NCBI RefSeq assembly: GCF_017591425.1
Contig: NW_024467120.1
Span: 9,300,001-9,364,000, forward strand
Reading direction: 5' to 3'
DNA length: 64,000 bases
Source of the DNA: Ochotona curzoniae
Taxonomy: Eukaryota; Chordata; Mammalia; Lagomorpha; Ochotonidae
Part shown: piece by piece, positions 47,961-60,230 of the stretch
How the letters are laid out: each line of letters begins with the position of its first letter
Numbering within the stretch: position 1 is the first letter of the stretch
Translations under genes and position numbers: made by a program
Notes under the pieces: model-generated
Told to the model about the DNA's origin: nothing
The model's input: the letters and a program-made list of their open reading frames with translations, nothing else
Databases searched by the model: none

Positions 47961-50629
47961 TCACAGCCAGTCCAGAAGCAGCTTATTAATAGTACAATTG
48001 TTTTAAGCTCATAGTCCACAGTTTTCTGTAATAAATTAGTTCCAGAAGATTCTGTGGGATGCAAAAAGACTGAAATATCTTATTTCTTCCCAGGCATAAT
48101 TTTGATGCAACCTCTCTTTTAATACAAAGTTAAAAAAACTAAGAATGGTGAATAGAAAACTTGCTCATAATTCACAGAGTTATCAGCACAACCCCTTCTT
48201 TGCGATGTGTGGTGTACTTTAATTGTGTATATTATATTTAATCGTGTGTGCTTCTGGGTCACATGTCAATGCTTGTATAGAGTACGTCCTGATCCAATCA
48301 AAGTGGTCAGCATTTCTCTTTCCTCGACAGTACATTATGATTGCAGTGCTGGAATTCCCACTTCTGCTTCTGTTTGCAATGAGTCCTCTCAATGGAGCCC
48401 TGCAAGCGACCAGGGCTCTCCTATCTGCATTAATCTCTCATCACTCTGTGCTCTTCTATTTCCTTGCTGCCATAGTAGGAAGCTGTAAACAGCCTCAGGA
48501 ATTTAGACCCTACCCCAACAATCATGGCAATGGCCTTGAGTGTGTGCAGTGTGCACCCAAGCCCCACAATGTTGAAAGGCTGCCACCTTCTGTTTAGCAC
48601 ACGAGCTGCCTGTGAGATCCACTCCAAATCCTCCCCCCTCCACGCCATCCTCCAAGCTGATTTACGCTGATCCTGAATTGCATGTCTGTAGCATCTAACA
48701 TGACAAGTTAAATGAGAAGCCTGCCAAAAAGCTTGATAGGTGCAGCTTTTGTACTGCAGTGCTGGAAAAGATCATTCCTGCTGCCATCCCACTACGATGC
48801 ACTTAGTATTATTGGCACTGAATTACCTAAGCAGCAGTTTATCTCTGCATCTGTGAAAGTAATTTTTAAACTATTGAAGGATTCAGAAGAGGGAAGCTAT
48901 AAAGCTGGGGTAGGGATAATTTTCTATTGTTTACATAGTATTGGGTTACTCCAAGGTTTTCTGGAAGTAGCAAGGACTCTAGGTTTATTCTCAAGTGAAT
49001 GTTTTGTTGAGACACTCCCAAGAGACGAGAGAACAGGCAGGGCAGCAGATCTGTAAGTGAGAAAAGATCAGCTGCACCTGCTGTGTTCTCCAACCGTGGG
49101 GCGGTTCTGAAGGGTGAATGTGTGGCTGACCCCAGCAAGCTGGTCTCCAGCTGCTGGTTTATCAAGGACTTATCAGCCTAGCTATTGTTCTCCCTGCACA
49201 GAGAATCTACAGTAATCACGAGATCATGGACTGATTTCTTAGTTCTGCAACTGGCCAGCATGAAAACACTGCTTTAGTTTTTGCACATTGAGGAAAAGCC
49301 AGCTTTATTTTATCTCAGTCCCACAGTCCTGCAAAATTAGCTTTGCTCAGGATCATTGTTAATAACTAGCCCATGACCACACCATCCAAGTGTGTACTCT
49401 TAGGTCTGGGTGAGTGCATCTCCTTCTGTCATTAAAATACCAAGATTATTTAGTAAAGCTGGAAAGCTAGAATGGAAAACAGCTCTAGAAGCCAAAGCTG
49501 TCTGTTCAAGTGCTTGCTCAACACATTTTGATTGCCTAAAAAACTTATGCCTTATACATCTTGGTTATACTCAAATTTTCTCTTTGCATCAAAAAACATG
49601 CATTTTTATGAGATTTGAAGAAATTTAATTTCATATTTAATAAGGAAATAACAATTCTCAAATATGTTATTTCCTCTTCTATTGAAGCCTATGGACAAAA
49701 AAAATCACTTATTTTACTGATAATATAAAAATAACATTGTCGATGTGCTTAAATATTTTACCTTATTTAAATATAATGCTTGAGATATTCTTCTGTATAT
49801 TTTAAGAGCTTTACACTTATATTTCTTAAAATCACTTAAAGATGATCTTGCCTAACATAGATGTTATAAATCCTTGAATTCAATAAGAATTTAATCACAA
49901 CCAATTTCTAATAGGAATGAACAAATAGTAGTTTCTACAAACTACAAATAGTAGTTTCTCCTATTTTAGGGGAGAATTCTGTTTTTACTGCAGATAACTA
50001 TAGAAGTGCAAGGTGCTCTGGAGTGATCGCCACAGAAAGAGCAGTTCCCACCCAGGCATGGCTGAAATGATGTAGGGAACTTTCTTGAAAGCACAGTCCT
50101 TGTACTTTTCAGGAACTACCCTGGGCCCAACACAGACAGTAGCTATGACCTCATACTTCTCTGTCAGGTATAATGTCACCAACAATTCGGGTTGACACAA
50201 TGGCCCCTACACACTGCCATCCAGACTTCCATGCTTTTTGCTGAAATGTTTTTCATCTTCAATTACTTTAGATCCAGTGAATGCACACAATGTTTTTTGA
50301 AGCTCCAATGTTGTGTATACGCTCTACAGAATCTCTGCCTCGCAAAATGGTTGAACTTTGATTATTTCCATTTCATCTGATTAACTGGCCCATAAAGAAA
50401 ATCCTACAACAATTGCACCCTCAAAATCACTCACGCCAGATCCAGTAGCTCTGAGCAACATACACACGATCTATATCACACAACAGACAGGTCATTGGGA
50501 AAACATTATTTAGCCAGGAGGATTGGACACTCTGTATATGAAATTCGTGAAACAAACTATTTGTGGGGCAACTATAGGTGGGGTAAGGGGATACTAGATC
50601 CAATGCCCTGATTATTGCTGAGAAAACCT
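47961..50629. other. Repeat-poor unique DNA, no gene recognised
   Basis: Two overlapping plus-strand frames (48207-48488 and 48223-48597) and a 114-codon frame (48712-49056) are open but lack recognisable domains, and the local sequence has higher GC. It could hold conserved noncoding elements. No identified repeats. Confidence 0.4.
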
Positions 50630-50663
50630 GAGAGAGAGAGAGAGAGAGAGAAACAGAGAGAGA
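50630..50663. repeat. GA microsatellite
   Basis: (GA)n with one AAAC interruption. The minus-strand frames across it read as Ser/Leu-rich and are not genes. Confidence 0.9.
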
Positions 50664-50764
50664 ATGATATAACCATGTTGATGGAGTTACATAATTGAGA
50701 AATAAACCTAGAACCAAGTCTACTAGAGAAGACACCCCTCTCTTTCAACTGTCCTATCACTTCT

Positions 50765-51060
50765 CAGATGGTAAGAATCATGTAGGAAGACTGGGCGTTT
50801 GGTACTCTGCCAAAGATGCTACTTGGCTTGGTAACTCATTCCAGCTGCTGTTTAATGTACAACCTGGGAAGCAACAAGTGATTGTTGAAGTAGTTGTGTC
50901 CCCCACACTTACACGGGATACCTTGGATTGGGTTCCTGGGTCCTAGCTTCAGCCTGGCCCAGATGTCCCTGCTGCACCAAATTGGGGAGTAAATCAGCAG
51001 ATGAGACATCACTCTTTTTATCACTGTCCCTGCATTTCACATAAAATAAATACAGAAGTA
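50765..51060 (+). repeat. Old CSINE, plus strand
   Basis: GTAACTCATTCCAGCTGC, ACACGGGATACCTTGG, GGTTCCTGGGTCCTAGC and AATTGGGGAGTAAATCAGC, then an ACATAAAATAAATAC tail. It is diverged but colinear with the C-repeat 3' two-thirds. Confidence 0.75.
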
Positions 51061-51768
51061 AGTAAAAAGGTGAAAAATAAAATCTGTTTCAAGCAAACAA
51101 GAATCCCATAAGGAAATGTGAAAGAGAGGCAGACAGACACAGGCACATAAGAAGACATGAAGTCCTCAGCCTCACATGGAATCCAACCAGCTGTATTTCC
51201 AACCAATTCTCCAGGTGGCCTGAACACAGGGCTTCCAGACTTCATGTGCAGGTGCTCCTAATCTTAATTGAGAAGTTTTGTGTAGTCTAACCCAAATTAG
51301 ATCAACTGAGATCAGAATCAGCCAGGATCATCCCTCCTACTCCTGCACCCAGAGTATTCAACCATGTTGATTGCTATGGAAGAATGCGAGGAAAAATAAC
51401 AACTTCTCCACATTCATCTACAGCCACTGCCTCCAGGTTTTCCCAAGCCTTCAAAACTTCCACCAAGAGGGCAACGATTCCTTTTCTAAAAGGATTCTCT
51501 TCAAATAATCTGAGCCATGTTGAGAAGATTCATGAAAGATTCAGGTTTCTTCTTACCAGCCACACAAAAGCCTGGAGATGTACCAGTTGGATAAACGGGA
51601 CTCAGGATGAGAATGGAGAAAGCAGTCATGCATTGAGATTTTATCAACTCCAAAACCCTTAGTCCTTTTTTCTCCCCCCAAAGAACCGACTAATTCCTGA
51701 GGAACATTGTGCTGTCTGCCATAGGCCGATTCTCTCCTGGGAGCAGCGGGCTGCCCAGGCTCAAGGGG
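51061..51768. other. Unique DNA, nothing recognised
   Basis: Chance frames up to 92 codons (51384-51662, plus). No repeat recognised. Confidence 0.45.
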
Positions 51769-51805
51769 CACACACACACACACACATACACACACACACA
51801 CACAC
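51769..51805. repeat. CA microsatellite
   Basis: (CA)n with one CATACA interruption. The minus-strand frame across it is a Cys/Val-rich artefact. Confidence 0.95.
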
Positions 51806-51839
51806 CCCGACAGCTGCCTCATCCTGTACCTTCTCCCAC

Positions 51840-52406
51840 CTCTTAGGAGCTACGGGCCAGGAACAGTCAGAGTAAATTAGAAGCATTTCTTTCCTTTTTC
51901 TGCTGCAGATCAGCCATCATAAGCAGCCCCTCTGTGCAAGTCGGGGAAAGGGTGGACTCGTCCTATTGAAGCGGACTGTCTCCACCGTCACACAGTCCTT
52001 GCAATTAGTCCAGGCCAGCTTTATTCAGGCCTTGGATTCTTTTCAGAAGGAAGAAAGGGAACACTCAAGGCCTATTGAATCGGAGCGTGGCATCTGCCGC
52101 ACACGGAGGGGGAGAGGTCGGGGGTCAGTGCTTGATTTTGATAAAGCGTGCCAGATTAATTGTCTTCAGTAATCCTGTTTGTCATGGTAGATATGCAGAG
52201 GAGTCTTTGTGGCCCAGGCCGACATATGGGCCGGCCTGCTGCTTGCCTATTCAGGGCCCTGCACATGCTCTCCACAGTTGGATGGCTTCCCAGGGCCTTG
52301 TCTGCCAGAGGAGTGGGCCTTCTGCTCCATTCAGCCTGCCCCATCTCCACCACCAGGCTTTCTAATCTTCAAGCCAGCCTGGGCTGTTGAAAGAAGCTGT
52401 ATGATT

Positions 52407-52443
<37 letters not shown>

Positions 52444-53920
52444 AGGAAAAGAAGGGGATGGATGGGGAGGAGAAAAAGAAAGGGAGACAGGGGGAGGGAG
52501 CCAAGCAGGCACCAGAGACAGGAGTGAAAGATTCAGCAGACGCAGGAGGGCTGGGGGAGGATTGGGGTAGAGAAATATAATTACAAAAAAATAGCAGCCA
52601 TGTCCTTCAGGCAGAACACTTCAGGAGGCTGATTATAGCTCCTCTCCAAATCTGAATCTATCACCAAATTATACCCTGCCTCCTTTGTAAAATAAATGTT
52701 AATAAGAGGTAATTTGGGCCCTGCTGATTGTTAAGCTCAATGGAGATAGATTTTTTTTTCATCTTCTGTGTGTGTGTATTTATTATAATATCTAGAGAGC
52801 TTTTTACCCTTCCCTCTTCCAACCCAAATTTCTATTCAACCACAAAAGAGGAAGCAGACGTTCTGTTCCTTGGCCCGGCACACATGCCAGAGAACGGAGG
52901 ATGGTTAGAGTTCTGTGATAAAGGTGAGTGTGACTATACAGCCTGACGATTGGCCCTTGGTGCCACTGCTGGTGTGTAGTTGGTGTGCTCTGCAAGGAAT
53001 TTTCCCTAGAATTCAGAGACCAGGAAGAGGGAGGAGGGGGAGGGGGTCCCTGCTCTAAATAGCTTTGCCTTTCTTTGGTTTAAAAGCAGGACTTTTTTTT
53101 TTTCATTTACATAATCATTATTTTGAGTTGCTGCCAATTCTTTCGGGGGCTTTTACATTTAAAAGCACACACACACACACAAATGGAGACAGTCCTTGTG
53201 ACAGATCTTTAGAAATGTTCCTAGGATGTGTATTTACGAACAGATCCAGAAATGAAGCAATTAGAAACTGCGAGTAATAACCTTCTGAGCAGACAAAGGC
53301 TCGGAGATATTGAACCAGAAGTCCTCCAGGCGGCCCAGCCCCGGAGCAGTCCTCTACCCTTTCCAGGTTTGGCCCACACTTGGCCAGGCGAAGCTGCCAG
53401 TCTGACGGCCCAGAGTTAGACCACACAGGGCTGGGTCTCTGTTTTCTTTCTTTCTTTTATTTTTCCACACAAATGCATCCAGCTCTATTTATTGTGATAA
53501 TTGTATATTAAGAAATAGCATCATTATCTATCATTGCTTTCAAGGGACATACTAAAAGTGCAAAATCGAAGGCAGAAAACCAAGAAGACATTATGAAACG
53601 GTTTCTCCATGTTAAATGTGAAAAGAAAAGGTTTGGTTGCTTCAGGCCCCTCCCCAAAGAGTTGGCTACAATATATTTATGTGAGGGCAGTTTTCTTTCA
53701 GCATTTGCTGGATGTTTCTTAGCAAACAACAATCATTGGAACAGAGGCGGGGATGCACAGTAGAGACAGAAGCAGTCCCCGTTGGTTGCGTTAATGGTAT
53801 TTGCAGGTGAAAACTGTTGCTTTACCATTGCACAGTCCAGCACGTGTCACTCCATAGGAACCCATCACATTTTATTTATTAATAAAAATAAATTTGTATA
53901 CCAATGAATATAAAGCATGG
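51840..53920. promoter_or_regulatory. Candidate regulatory region, repeat-poor and GC-variable
   Basis: About 2 kb with no SINE or L1, only simple repeats. GC-rich stretches alternate with AT-rich motif clusters, such as GTGCCAGATTAATTGTC (about 52148) and TAATCATTATTTTGAG (about 53112). Inferred to be noncoding regulatory sequence from its texture only. Short frames (52209-52580, 52728-52946) have no recognisable domain. Near 52923 there is a good donor AAAG|GTGAGT, but no convincing exon. Confidence 0.3.
52410..52440. repeat. GA microsatellite followed by purine-rich tract
   Basis: A pure GA run continues into a purine-rich stretch to about 52510 (AAGG, GGAGG and GGGGAGGG units). The strand asymmetry could allow triplex (H-DNA) structure. 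Confidence 0.9.
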
Positions 53921-55784
53921 AATAAGCAAATAGCAAAAAAAAAAAACTATGTCAGAAAACTGTCTTTAACTTAAGGAATAATAGGAGGAAGAAGAAAAAG
54001 AAGAGAAGACAGGAAAATGCATTCTGTTTCTGAGCGCATGGTCTGTGCTGGGTATGTGCCAAGTGACGGATGCGTACGATCTTCTGTGATTTTTTAAAAG
54101 AACATTCTGGAGAGAAGGTCAGTTCATCATTGTGCCTGCATGCAAGTTCTAGGTCCAAAATCATCGGAGAGACCATTCCAGTGGGTTATAATGATGTTCA
54201 AACATCATTACACTCTGAAAGTGAAGCCGAGGTATCAGTGTTTTTTGACACTTCCTGCGTGATTCTGTTGAGTATCCGTGAACGGTAATGGCTGATGGCA
54301 AGTTATGTCTCTCTAAGAATGACATGAACACCACTCACCTGGTGACATTGGTAAGGTAGATTGATGCTAAGGCCTGGGATGTGCAGGTCTAACAAGCCCC
54401 CAGGGGAGGCTGAGGCTGCTGGTTCCGAGGTATCCTTTGAGCGGCAGGGGCTAAAAATTTCCCTGATGCCTCACCTGGATTTTAAACCTTAGCTCAAAGT
54501 TAAGCTTCATAATGTTGCCTTCCATCTCCTATAGGATTAGATACGTGCTTCTGAAGTCTGACACAAGTGGAAGAGCACACGTGAGCCACCGAGGATGTCT
54601 GGACTTAGCTGTGGCTCCCCTGGCGCCCCTGATTTTAAATATTGGCTACATGTTGGGTCACATTTTTTTTTTGTATTGCAACTCAGAGTTTGGAGCTGGC
54701 TGCAGTTGCTATCATTGGACTCAGGAGATGTCAGTTATTAAGTGTCATCCCTGAGACCAGAATTTTCACATAAGGAAAATTTCTACTCCTCTTTCTCTCT
54801 CATCTGTGTTTCATTATCTGCTTGCTAAGATGTAAGACATAAACAGAAGGAGGAAGCACCAGTGTTACTCAGAAGAGTTCTTGATTCAACCACATCCCAG
54901 AAAACCCATAGAATAATCCTTTCCTCGTTCACCTTCTCCCTGCAGCCCCCTCTGATTTTTGTAACAACACTACTTGGACAATTATTCATTGATGAAACCT
55001 AAGTAAACCAGAAGTCTGCTAAGAGATATTCATGATTTGCATCAGAGCACGATCTAGTATGTTCACAATGCCCTGAAACATTTGTTTATGCAAGTTGGAG
55101 AAAGAACAGACTTCAATAGAACATAAATCATAATACTGGGAAGCATGAAGCAAAACTCCTGTGTCAGGATGGCTCGCACACGTCACCTTGCTCCCTCCTC
55201 AGCTGGATTTCTGGGGAGATTCATTTCTGGGATTTCCAGGCCTTTAGGAGATTGATGCTGGGTGGATCCCTTCCCCCAACCTACTCCCACCACCACCCTG
55301 AAGAGAATGGAAAGTAGCCAGCCGTTAACTAGCACTTCACTCCATGAGCTGCCCTGAGCCAACCTCTTTTAACCTGCATGATCAGACACAGGGGGAGCCA
55401 GGTGTGCTCCTCCATTCAGGAGAAGATTGGAGACAAATGCTGTTCCTCTTGCTCTGGTGCACTTAACACTCTCCATGCTGAGTGTGCTTCCGAATGTCTA
55501 AATGTGTTCCTGTAGACCTGTGTCTTCTATCCTTGGCTCTGTGGCTGGAACAAGCTGAACCTTATCTTCCAAGAGAACCACTGATCAAACCATGTATATA
55601 AACCATACCTTCTTTGTTTTGTCTCAATAACTTGCATCTGACTTTGTTTTCATTTGTTTCCTGAAATAAGCCAAAATACACCTTACCTAAAAATTAGCAG
55701 TACTCAAGAAACCACCTGCTCCCCCATAGCATGCCCTGTCAGTGAGGAGAAATGGGTGGGTGAGCTGTTTTATTTTGGTTCCAG
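53921..55784. other. Unique DNA; a weak LTR-like stretch near 55160-55680
   Basis: No gene. At 55592-55680 a TATATAAACC box is followed by CTCAATAACTTGCATCTG, an arrangement seen in retroviral LTRs (TATA box, then polyadenylation and R/U5-like sequence). No terminal repeats or primer-binding site are visible, so I only note it. Confidence 0.3.
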
Positions 55785-55832
55785 AAAGGGCTCCGAATAT
55801 CTGCAATGCTTTTGCTAGGCTTTCCAAGGACA
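55785..55832 (+). other. Candidate cryptic exon 1 of a pair
   Basis: A pyrimidine-rich acceptor TTTTATTTTGGTTCCAG is followed by 48 open bases and the donor ACA|GTAAGT. An ATG at 55806 starts a hydrophobic run (MLLLGF). It is in frame with the next candidate exon across a 139-bp interval. Speculative; no transcript evidence is available. Confidence 0.2.
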
Positions 55833-55971
55833 GTAAGTATGTGGGGCGGGGGAAAGGAGCTTCAGGGAATCAGGAGGGACGGGGCATGCTTTATTCACAG
55901 GGTGACTTTCTCTGAGAGGAAAAAAAAAACAAACAAAACCAAACAGCAACAAAACCTATAATTTTTTCCAG

Positions 55972-56142
55972 GGCTGTCTCAAATACGGAAGCTTCACTTC
56001 AGGAGAGCGACACTTTGCTCATCTCTACGGCTCTCCCTGGTGGGCTAAGGACTGTTTTGCGGGCTTGAATGCTTTCTGCCAACTCAGTGCTACTCCCAAA
56101 CTCCTGCTGGGCACTCATGCTGTGAGTTGTCCATGGAAACAG
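55972..56142 (+). other. Candidate cryptic exon 2 of a pair, 57 open codons
   Basis: A good acceptor (ATTTTTTCCAG|GG) and a good donor (AACAG|GTAAGG) bound 171 bases. One frame is open throughout and the other two close. The peptide is rich in Cys, Trp and Leu and I do not recognise it. It has no ATG. The length is a multiple of three and the frame joins the exon above. It could be a cassette exon, a long-noncoding-RNA exon or chance. Confidence 0.22.
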
Positions 56143-57707
56143 GTAAGGAAGACAGAGAACTGAACCTTGGATTGGTTACTTACATAACATCATGCGGATG
56201 GATTATCCCAACGTAACACTGTACAGCAGTCATTGCCTCTGCCCAATATGAGCATCCACAGAGACTGTTGTTTCCTCCTGGGAGAAATATTTCGCTTGCA
56301 ACCCTCTCTAGTGGAAAGCCAATGAATCATACTCAAGATGGGTAAAATCTCGCGGTGGTTGGCAAGTCCGTGAACATGTTCCCAAAGAGCTTCAAACAAG
56401 GACCTATTACATTAAATGTGAAAGTCTTCTGAAAAGATAAGCAATCATGGCTTGCCTCACTCTGTTACACAGCATTCTGATATTGGACCTGGACAGGCGG
56501 GCAGTCTTGATCTAGTTAATCCCAACCCTGATTATTTTTCCTCCTGTCTATTTTCATTTGTCATCATACCTGTTTATCCCAGGAGCATCAGCTATTGTTA
56601 TTACTGTTCCCTTACCATGAATAGTAACAGTGGTGTTATGAGAGCAGGTGTTATTATTACATACTCCATTTGTTATCTCACTCTGCACCAACCTTGAACC
56701 TTACAAGAATATATCGAAAATACTGAGGTCCGGAAAAGGAGATCGTTTGTTCAAGCTCTCATAACCTACCAAATCCATCCCTTAAATTGGTATAAATACA
56801 AAAAAAATCAAAAGAGCGAGCATTTAAAGGACACTTACAACACAACCAGAATGCACTGGGTATTTGTAGTTGTAAAAAAACAAAATTATATGGTCTGCCC
56901 AGTAAACAGTAGATTGAGGCTAGAGAGGACAGAAAAGTGAAAAGTCAAATATTACTGCGACAGTTCATTAAATATAGGGGAAGGAGAAAAGAAGATATAA
57001 GTTGCCAGACTTCTAATGAAGTTCAATGAAAGCTGCAGAGAATTTGAGTGCTATGAGTTAAGAAGAGTAGTTTAGGTAAGAGCGCAAAGAGTAGGGGAGC
57101 AATGGAAGTCCCATCTAGTTGAGGTGTTCACATGACTCTAGACTTTTCTGTATGAATATTTAACTAGAAGATCTTGGAATTGATCTGAGTGTCTTGGTCT
57201 CCTAGACCCCCTAGAACCAAGCCAGAAGCTAGCTAAGTGTATTTCTAACGATGTTGTGGGTAGTTTGATCCCAGAAGTAACTCAGTGGATCCTAATCTTT
57301 CAGCTCCTTTGCAGAAGCCTGAAGTTTAGCATCAATTAGGGAGACAGAGTCAGTGCTTGAGATTATGAAAAAGTCATCATAGACAATGTTACAAATGACA
57401 TGTAAGTAATGTGGCTTGATTCTAATTTTCTCACGTGTTAAGCCATTATAATGCACAATAACGCTTGAGTTGTGCAAATCTGGCAGACCTGATGTGTTTT
57501 CACAAGAACCTTTTTATAGATCTGTGACATGTAACTACATGTCATAACCTGTCACCTATGGCTTTTTGACTGATTTGAAATCAGCATCAAATGGGCAACT
57601 GTAGCAGTCTCCATTTCTACTGCAGATCTGTATCAGCTTTCCACAAATGCTCCTTAAACTCTGTCCACCTGGCAGAAATCCCAACTGCTCCCGAATCCCT
57701 ACCCCAG

Positions 57708-57710
<3 letters not shown>
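56143..57710. other. Unique DNA, no gene recognised
   Basis: Contains a probable MIR (56600-56770). Otherwise short chance frames only. Confidence 0.5.
56600..56770 (-). repeat. Probable MIR fragment
   Basis: TTATCTCACTCTGCACC, AATACTGAGGTCCGG, AAAAGGAGATCGTTTGTTC and AAGCTCTCATAACC resemble the antisense MIR order (GAAACTGAGG, then GTAACTTGCCCAAGGTCAC). It is strongly diverged. Confidence 0.5.

Positions 57711-57776
<66 letters not shown>
57711..57776. repeat. Compound (TC)n(AC)n microsatellite
   Basis: About 23 TC units run directly into about 10 AC units. It is long and uninterrupted, hence likely polymorphic. The 100-codon plus frame across it (Ser/Leu then Thr/His) is an artefact. Confidence 0.97.
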
Positions 57777-59895
57777 TATGTCTTGGTGCTCCATATACTA
57801 AAGAAGATGGAACTACTAGTTAAAGGAGATTCTTTGGAGGAAAACATCCAACTTGAGACATATGGCCTTTCAACGAGTTTATATAGAAAATGAAATTAAA
57901 GGTTATGCTATTTTGATGCAAAATAATGTAAAACAATTTTGCATAGTTTTTCATAGTGTGTGTATCCAATGAACTATTTTGAAGTATCCTCTCATGTTAA
58001 CCACAAGTAGAATAACAGATACGGCTTTATGTAGATAAACCACCAACATCTGCAGACTGGTTTCTCATGACATCAAGCATACTTTAACTTATGCAAAGTT
58101 ATAAAGTTTTCCCTAATTTACAAATGAAAGAGGTTCAGGTAGGTAACCTGTTTAGCATCTCTTGAGGGAAGCAATCAAATTCCATAATCTAAATGTCACT
58201 TATGCACTAGGCTACCACAACATAACTCATTAATTTCAACAGTGGTTACACTTCTGGTTAAGTAATGAAACTGTGCAAAACATTTGCTACTACTGTATGC
58301 TTTAGAGTAAACCAAGCTTTTGAGCCAGATACTGTTTTAATAAGCAGGTCAGAGCCCCAGACAGGATATCACTTGTCGTGTTTCTCCCTTGTCGTGTTGA
58401 GTGTTGCACTCACTGTTTGATACTAGAGTGCAGAATTGACTTTGGCATAAAGGCGAATGCTAAGTTCTCCATGAAGAGTCATTTTAGCTATTGACAAACA
58501 TAGAACCATGTTTGTGAGTGAGAACAGAAGAAACACATAAACCAACGAATGCAGCAACTGTCCAATGAACAACAACCAAACAAAAATTCATGAAGGTGAC
58601 AGTTCTTTACTGATTGCAATGTTCAGGTTTTTTTTTTCCCCCTAAGGGAATGATCCCCTCCCTATAAAATAATCATGCTGTAATGAACTTAACATTGACG
58701 GGATTGCAGGCCAAAGGTGGAAGGCCAGAGGGCACCGGGCAGCAATGTTAAACCAGATAACTTCTTGGTGGAGAAGATGCAACAGGCAAAAACATGCACA
58801 ACTGCCAGAGCCTCTCTTGGGCTTCTCTTTCACTCAGGCTACTTCCCAATTTCTGCAGCTTATTGTATTTGTTTTTCCATAACAGTGTTTCCCCTGGCAT
58901 ATTAAGCAAGTTCCCCGATGACTGGCGAACTGCTTTTATGCATATTTTTATCCCTTATATTGTTTAGAGTGGTGCTTGCTCAAAATAAGCTGTTCAATAA
59001 ACATCTCCTAAGTCAATGGATGTCTTAATGGTCTCTAATGTGAAATGGGATTCAACTCACCACTTGAGTCCTTCAGCGTATATAGCACAGACATTTAGAA
59101 TATTTTAAGAATCTACTTTGGTAAGCCCAATATTATACAACGCTTCCCCAAGAGGTGATTCTATGCTCAAAGTTTCCATAGTGGATTCTGATTATTCATG
59201 GTATGAAAAAACAGTGAGACCATAATTTAAGGTTTTAGGTTAGTGAAGGGAAAGGTTGGTGGGACATCTTTGATTAAAAAAAAACCTGTAAAAACATGAA
59301 AAATATGAGTTAGTACAAAAATGAGTGCAATCCAGGGAATATTTGAGGATTAGTTACTTATGCAATGCCAATCAACCTCCTGGTTTGGTGATGTACTTTA
59401 GCTATGGCAGTCACTGTGGGAGGGCACTGGCAAAGAGGATGGCCAGGAATATACTTACCACTCCTTTTTAAAAATTTGTTATTATATTTAAAGTTTTAAT
59501 TAGTTTTCAATAGATTCCATATAGATACAATCTTAAGAACATAATATTTTGCTTTTATTCCTTCCCCTTCCTTAGGAACTTTTCAGTTTCCGTCTTTTTT
59601 TGCTTTTTGGTATAGCATATTTTGATTTACATTATGGTTTAAACAAAGGCCTAAAACTTCATCAAATAAGAAGTTTGCAACTTCTTGTGAATCTATGATA
59701 ATTTCACAATAAAAATATTAAAAAGTGTTGTAAGACAACTTTAGAGACAAAAGATGAAACCAGAAAATGTTTCTTTTTATCTTACACAAGTCTTACAAAA
59801 ACTTCATGAGAAAATGGAACTGAAACATGTTTATTTCTGTGTCAAAAATATCTTGAAACATTGGCATAATTTTCCTAATACATACTTCCATGATT
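57777..59895. other. Unique DNA, no gene recognised
   Basis: An L2/MIR tail lies at 58900-59022. Around 59460-59640 a T-rich stretch may be a degraded repeat but cannot be named. Confidence 0.45.
58900..59022 (+). repeat. Probable L2/MIR 3' tail
   Basis: GAGTGGTGCTTGCTCAAAATAAGC, then TGTTCAATAAACATCTCC and AAGTCAATGG, resemble the GTGCCTGGCACATAGTAGGTGCTCAATAAATGTT tail shared by L2 and MIR. Confidence 0.5.
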
Positions 59896-60230
59896 TTTTT
59901 TTTTAAGATTTATGTTGTTACATGAAAGCCAAGGTTACAGGACAAAAGAGAGAAAGAGAGGTTGGTTTTCCATCTTCAGCTTCATTGCCTAAGTGGCTGA
60001 AATCACCTAGCTCGTGCCACGCCCAAGCCAGGAGCAGGAGCAGGGCCTTCATCCAGGATTCACATGAGTGCGAGAACCAAAGGACTCGCAGTATCCTCTG
60101 CTGTTTTCCCAGACACATTAGCAGGAAGCTGCGCTGGAAGTGGCTCAAGCCAACACTTAAGCTATCACACATAGGCCATGTAATGTTACAGGCAAAAGGT
60201 CAACCCACCGCGTCAAACGCAACACCTTCC
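59896..60230 (-). repeat. CSINE, minus strand
   Basis: T10 then AAGATTTATG, AGAGAGAAAGAGAGG, GCCTAAGTGGCTGAAATC, AAGCCAGGAGCAGGAGC and AAGCCAACACTTAAGC, with the head near CAACCCACCGCGTC. The open frames across it (up to 145 codons) are by-products. Confidence 0.85.

Noticed and set aside
48207..48597. Two overlapping hydrophobic frames suggestive of a membrane protein
   Set aside because: The overlap in different frames, the lack of splice or promoter context, and the absence of a recognisable family make chance more likely.
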